A DNA stretch of 64,000 nucleotides from Litoditis marina (taxonomy: Eukaryota; Nematoda; Chromadorea; Rhabditida; Rhabditidae). The stretch is taken from assembly GCA_964036275.1 (NCBI GenBank), contig OZ038439.1, positions 10,372,904-10,436,903 of the forward strand, given 5' to 3'. Within the stretch, counting starts at the first letter, position 1, and every line of letters begins with the position of its first letter. The notes under the pieces are model-generated. The model did no database searches and was not told the origin of the DNA. It saw only the letters and a list, made by a program, of their open reading frames with translations. Both the position numbers and the translations under genes were made by a program. Positions 58,300 through 64,000 of this stretch are shown here, one piece after another.

Positions 58300-61200
58300 A
58301 CTGGTTTCTGATTTGGTTGGGACTATATGAATATGAGAGTGATAAATGCGAAACTGGAATGAGGGGATGAGCTGTCACAGATTACGGTACATGTAAAAAA
58401 TATACAGTGTGTTGTTCGAGGGGTAACCAGTTATCTCAGTATTATAACACATGTGGAAATATCTATGACTTTTGTGCTTCTCTTTACACTACAAAGAGTG
58501 TTCACATATATTTTCTACAAGGTTACAGTTTGCATCATAAAAACCAAGGAAAGTTTCAAATGTGTACTGTAGGTGTCTCAGTAGAAATGCGTTGAACTAT
58601 ACCGAATGACGTGTCACGTATCCGCATTGTGATTTAGCTCAAAAGCTGATTGGGTAAAGTTCACCACATTTTCACTGAGACACCTGTACACAAAAAACTA
58701 ACTTGACATTTTAGTAAAAAAACACTTTAAAATATACTTATTTTCCGCAATGATTCTATTTTTCAAAAAACAAATGTCAACTTGGGAGAGAAGATACCAC
58801 AGCCATTTTTCGCTTTCTTTGGTTACCGGTTCTAATATGTCCAGAGCACTTGAGTAGTTCTAATCTATTATTTTGCCCAATGTATTCACTTTTTGCGTTC
58901 AATTTTGTTGCAACCCAATACTCATGAGATACTCCATTTATAAGGTAAATATGAGAGAAAAACTCCGGCATTCGTAAGTGCGGCGGATATATTTTTTTTT
59001 TTAAATTTTCAAACATTACCAAATAAACTTGGTTTCTAACAGCGTGCCAAAGGATATTCCAGGCGCGGTAGGAACTCCAACTCTCTCATGAGCTTGGACG
59101 GCTTGCTACGCCGCCAGGCGGTTGTGAACATTTCTGACTTGGAGAGTAGGTATTTATTTTAGCTGGTAATCACCCTCACGAGACTGCAATTGAAAAATGT
59201 ATTACAGATTGGACCACATAATTGTCCTTCTTTAATCGAGAAATTGATTGGCACACTGTCAAAGTTCAGTTGGGTCCAAGTTCAAAGAAGACACAAACAA
59301 CTTTTCATCATCATTGCAACCGGAAATTTGCTCGAAGTGTGCAGTTTGCAGAGCTATTTTTCAAGTCTTCGTTTGCGTTGAAAACAACCATGTTGATTGT
59401 TTTAATCTAATTTGGTTGTCGTAAACCACGAGGAAACAAAACATTAAACTCACGTCAACATCAAAAACCGTTTAGGCGAAACTATTAATGGTCCACTTTT
59501 GACCATTTTTACCATTAAACCCTATGTGATATAGCTTCATTTGTTTGGAACGTCTGTATAGTCCAACACATTCGTACAGTACTGCAGTAAACGTTCCAAC
59601 TTTTCAACACTGCTTTCTAACGCCGACTTCAAGTTTTTGCAAATTTGTGAAAAGATTGAAGCGCACTTCGTATTAGAGAATGAGAATACTTGCCTAATGA
59701 ACAGTGCATTGTTGAAATCGATATAGGTTTCACTTTCCAAAAATATCAGCAACAGTTATCAACCTAAATAATAAACTGCACTTCAATGTGGTACTGCAGG
59801 TTCAAACTATACACCAGTTTCATAGATCACATGAAACAATTATTCCAGTTTTTGGCGCCGAAACCAAATTCAAAACCTCCGCCCTCCCGGAAGCCATTAT
59901 TCTAATTGAAACATGGAATCTAACCCTATTTACTAGGAATCACTTATTTCAATAGCAAATAATGCTTAGGTGCACAGTGTACCAGTGCAAACCGTGCACC
60001 CGTTGCACCCAGACTCCGCCTCTTAATCCTCGCAAACTCCGCCTAGTTTCAGCTTCAGCGAAACTTGAAGCACACAACAAACATACATGTTCTATGGATT
60101 GCGTCGTCAAATTTTGATCTTTAATATATTTTTGTTTTATTCTGTTATGTAAACAAAGATAATGATGCTGTAACGACATTCACACCACTACTTTTTTGAA
60201 CAAACTTTTGCGGCCTGTGTGTATTGATTACCTTATTTGTAGATGCAACGTTCAGTTTGCCATTGCTCACGGAACGGAGGTAGAAATTGTTCAACATTAA
60301 TGTTGAAGTAACGAGTAACTGGCGAATTTTGCGTTGCGCACATCTTAACCCTTCTACTGGCAATTCTTCATTGGAATACTTTGTATAGTTTTGAGTGGAA
60401 CGAAAGTTGTAACTGTAGTGGAACAGATCATACATGTCTATGATTCACCACTCTGACTCGCGCTCAATCACACACTATTTCTAATTTGATCTTCTCGAAT
60501 CTCGTTTTATCTGCTGAGATTAAAGATTAGGAGAAAATATTATTTTTGTTAGTCACCAAAAAACTCCCCTTTTTGTCTCAGTCTCAAGCACTGCTCTTTC
60601 ATCCAGACGTCGCAATACCGCAAATCACGGTCTCTCAAAGCATGGTGAGAATGCATATTATTGATTTTCCTTTCGCTTTTTGCGTCTCTCGTGTTTCTCT
60701 TCTGAATGTACGTTCTGGAAAATTGAGTACAATAAAATTTGTTTTATTATCACAAATACATTCAAAATATACATATGAAATATGACTAATAAGTTGCGAA
60801 ATCATGCCTCTCGAGTGGTTCGAACCAACGTAATCAGTCACAGTCGAGTGTTCGTTTTTACCATCCCCACGCCCTCTTAGCAAACTGAACCGCGAGAAAA
60901 TTAAAACGGCACGTAAAACGGGAAAAATCGAGTTTTCGATCCTTTTCGCGCCGGCATCGTGTGATCGCATGCTAAATTATAGCCAAAAGTTGTAATTAGC
61001 CAAAAGAAGACAAGTCAGCTCTTGCTAGGCAAGAAACCGACTGTCCAGTGCATCTACGGTGGTTCAGTGGTATTTTACACACGATACAGGGCGATATCCT
61101 ACTTCTCATAGAGAAATATTACATACAAGTTTCAACCTTGTTTTCACAGCACATTTTTACCCTTGCCTTTGTGTGAATCATATAGAACAGAACATATAAT

Positions 61201-62800
61201 TACATAGGATTCATATATTAGATTGTCTATGAACATTACAATAATTACTATGCTAAATACATCACTTATTAATAGAATAGATTCTCAATCAATCAATAAT
61301 ATAACAGAAGATTACCAGTTAATCTCAGTTTCTCACGGAAAGCGTAATGCTACTGCAATTTCACTTGTTTTCACGGTTCACAATCACATTTCCCTTATTT
61401 CCCTCACATTTCACTTTCACATCCTCACATGACAGAAAAGGTATCAACCTAAAGATTTTAGGCCAATCACATCGACATAAAAAGAAAAGATACGCAGCCA
61501 AAACTCGTTGATACGCAGCCAAATTAGACGTGCGTCAAGAGAAGGCGCACTCACTTTGCGCCAGCGCGCGTTGCTGACACAATCACAAAATGAAACGAGT
61601 CGCCTCCGCGACACTCCCCAAAAACACAAGAAAAACCATAACAAGTTAGAGCTAGAGTCAAACAAACAACAACAGATCTACCAATGAAAGTATGAAAGCA
61701 TGACTAAGTAACTAAGTTGTTGAAGACTATACTTGATCATGCAGAGTAGAATTCGGCCTGCGAGGCGATTTGAAAACGTCGAGCAGCCTCCCCACGAAGA
61801 CGACCGAAGATGAAAGATATCCCAGCAAGTACACAGTCGAGCTGTCCGTATGCACTTCACGTCACTCTGAATGATGTGATTACATGAACCCTTCATTCAA
61901 TCACTTTGTCGCTCCAAATAATTTCCAAAATTACCCATCCTTCAACTCACGTTCACAAAATATACTAAGAATATACTAGTTTTCACTCACAACGACATCG
62001 GATCGTTTATCGTTACGAAATAACTTTCCCTTGCACTTTCTCACTCACTCACTTCACAAAGAACAGAAAGAAGTACCAAGTACCGTTCAAGTTCGACCGA
62101 TATAATTCGAATTCCTGCGCATACAACATTTCTATTTTGCTTAGCACAGTTGGCGGCAACATTAATCACTTTCTAACCTTTCAATGACAAAAAAAACATT
62201 AGCCTTCCAATTTTACTCTTCACTCACAATTTCAATTCAAGAATGACATATTTCCGATCGCGAGGTATCAACTGATCATATTTTGAGTAAATACTACATC
62301 CGCACTTCCCTCACTATTAGCATCCTTCCTCGATAACTTGAGCGTCACTAGATAGAAACCAACCGCCTTCGCGGAAAAAAAAACAGTCAGCGGCAGTTCG
62401 TTTTCTACCTTTTCACTTCCATATTACCATGATGACACATTCTTAGATAACTCTCTTCTTTCTCTCAATCACACACATTCATCACTACAAAGTCCGTCGA
62501 TTTCCAAGAGTAGCAACAGACTACTTGATTCCAGATGACGTGAGCTCACACTTCTACATATCCCAACTAAAAATCCAAAAAATTACTATGAGGCTACACC
62601 CACAAAAAAAAAACACTTTCTTTCAATCTTACTTCACTATATTTTGATCACAATTAGCATACAGAGGTCGCGTAACTACATTGATGCTACTATACCGAGT
62701 ATCAAATGATCACTTTTGGAGGTACCCTCACTCCATTTCCAATTCATCACCAAACATACATACTACACATAAAAATTTAGTGACTTGACAAAAAAAGTTA
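58300..62800. other. Gene-free stretch
   Basis: Inverted ACTGAGACACCTGTAC-type ends lie at about 58563-58690, and an FB2 fragment at about 59183-59236. From about 61900 to 62700 the sequence is rich in CACTCAC/TTCACT. The open frames here show no recognisable domain or exon pattern. Confidence 0.4.
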
Positions 62801-62803
62801 GTA

Positions 62804-62991
62804 CCATGGGCACACAGAGGACAACCCTCACTCTGTTCCAGTGCTACAACATTCCATGGGCACAAGGAGGAACCGTCACTCCCTTAAAGTGCTACGATAA
62901 ACCATGGGCACACAGAGGACAACCCTCACTCTGTTCCAGTGCTACAACATTCCATGGGCACAAGGAGGAACCGTCACTCCCTTAAAGTGCT
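62804..62991. repeat. 98-bp tandem repeat of two 50/48-bp subunits
   Basis: CCATGGGCACA starts at 62804, 62854, 62902 and 62952. The first subunit (CACAGAGGACAACC) and second (CAAGGAGGAACCG) alternate. The array runs into the assembly gap. ORFs through it are artefacts. Confidence 0.85.
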
Positions 62992-63191
62992 NNNNNNNNN
63001 NNNNNNNNNNNNNNNNNNNNNNNNNNNNNNNNNNNNNNNNNNNNNNNNNNNNNNNNNNNNNNNNNNNNNNNNNNNNNNNNNNNNNNNNNNNNNNNNNNNN
63101 NNNNNNNNNNNNNNNNNNNNNNNNNNNNNNNNNNNNNNNNNNNNNNNNNNNNNNNNNNNNNNNNNNNNNNNNNNNNNNNNNNNNNNNNNNN
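62992..63191. other. Assembly gap, 200 N
   Basis: Exactly 200 N, probably a placeholder of unknown true size within a tandem repeat. Confidence 0.97.
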
Positions 63192-63339
63192 TCGCTGGTT
63201 CGATTTCGATCGCAGGCCTTTTAACACCACTCTTCTATTTTTTGAAATAATCTTCATTCAAGTTTTTAATCAAGAATCACAGTTCTAAGAAATAGAAAAA
63301 AGAATATCCATCTATTGTTAGTGTAACAGCTGCGTGTGA

Positions 63340-64000
63340 TGGATGGAAAGGAATGTGCTCTGGGTTGATTGAGTGGAAGACAACTGTTCTGCATGGAAAA
63401 TCAGAGCACAGAACAATTTCTTATGGGTTACTGTAGTTTACGAACTAGAATGGGTCACGACTATGGTTGAGATATCAAATTAGCTTCTCTTATTGGGTAC
63501 GGCAGTTTTCTGCATAGGTTTGGTGAATACTATGGTTGATATGTGCAGTTGGCTGGTATATATCATGGTTCATGATTTTGTACTCTAAATTTGTATACCT
63601 CTAATTTCGTACAGTGAGATTCACTTTGGATTTACAACTGTTCTGTATGGATGTAGAGATCACAGAACAGTTTCTTACTGGGTACAGTATACTAGCAGTC
63701 AATGGGACAGTCACGCAAAGTTGGCTTTCTGATAAGGCATCGTGCACTTTTTGGTTGCACGTTTCTGAGTTTTGCTGTGTTTAAAATGTTTCACGTGACT
63801 GTGCAATAGACTAACAGTATAGTTTCGTGTATGAGTCCAGGTTGAGACTATGGAAGTTGAGAGCACAGCACAGTTCATTATTGGGTACGGTAGCGTTTGG
63901 TGTAGAACGGGTTACGACTATGGTTGAGATAGAAGTGCAGATCGCTGTCCTTTATTTTTGGTTTGGAAGTTCTGTCACTTGCGGTTTGGTGATTTGCTAT
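63340..64000. repeat. Degenerate repeats with ACAGAACA-TTTCTTA-TGGGTA blocks
   Basis: Related blocks at about 63409, 63662 and 63866, plus repeats of ACGACTATGGTTGAGAT at about 63457 and 63911. No coding signal is seen. Confidence 0.45.

Noticed and set aside
60145..60435. 96-codon minus-strand ORF near 60.3 kb
   Set aside because: No recognisable family, no splice context, and codon use does not differ from surrounding A/T-rich sequence.
62904..63257. ORFs spanning the N gap
   Set aside because: They exist only because N codons are read as open.

Overview
This is a eukaryotic window, most likely from a rhabditid- or diplogastrid-type nematode. Genes are cut into many short exons (mostly 60-150 nt). 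Introns open with GTAAGT/GTGAGT-like donors and close with TTTCAG-like acceptors. Start codons lie directly behind splice acceptors, as in trans-spliced nematode mRNAs. One gene is a clear EGL-46/INSM1 zinc-finger protein. The species cannot be named from the sequence.

All four recognisable genes are on the minus strand. From high to low coordinates they are: an egl-46-like transcription factor (44669-41196, 6 exons, 286 aa), then a head-to-tail array of three carnitine palmitoyltransferase 1 (CPT1) paralogues. Paralogue C (38040-25545, 22 exons, about 750 aa) and paralogue B (24503-11486, 22 exons, 745 aa) are complete. Paralogue A (10204-1770) shows exons 1-18 only; its 3' end is outside the window or lost. 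The three CPT1 genes share every intron position and phase. Each has two N-terminal membrane segments, the Glu-His-Ser catalytic motif with Ala-Asp-Gly following, the SPDAF/QLA block, the RTETLR block and the Asp-Arg-His-Leu-Phe/STSH block. They should make long-chain acylcarnitine from acyl-CoA at the mitochondrial outer membrane, but no substrate preference can be read here.

Most other sequence is mobile or simple repeat. At 1-1265 an LTR retrotransposon on the minus strand (LTR, tRNA-Pro primer-binding site, start of a gag-like ORF) lies in or beyond intron 18 of paralogue A. CPT1 introns carry miniature inverted-repeat elements: two with perfect 8-bp target duplications, several fold-back palindromes, tRNA-derived SINE-like units and a 1.46-kb terminal-inverted-repeat element. 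The egl-46 introns and both flanks are rich in GA/CT tracts. From 49 to 64 kb I see no convincing gene. That part holds tRNA-promoter SINEs, a 174-bp satellite (about 53.1-54.3 kb) inside older degenerate copies, and a 98-bp tandem repeat that ends in a 200-N assembly gap.

Strongest leads: paralogue C exon 3 (a membrane segment) lies between 170-bp inverted repeats; exons 2, 5 and 19 look patched by gene conversion; paralogue C has a non-GT donor after exon 12; a motif recurs four times just downstream of the egl-46 stop; and there is an orphan coding-like exon at 47943-48051.
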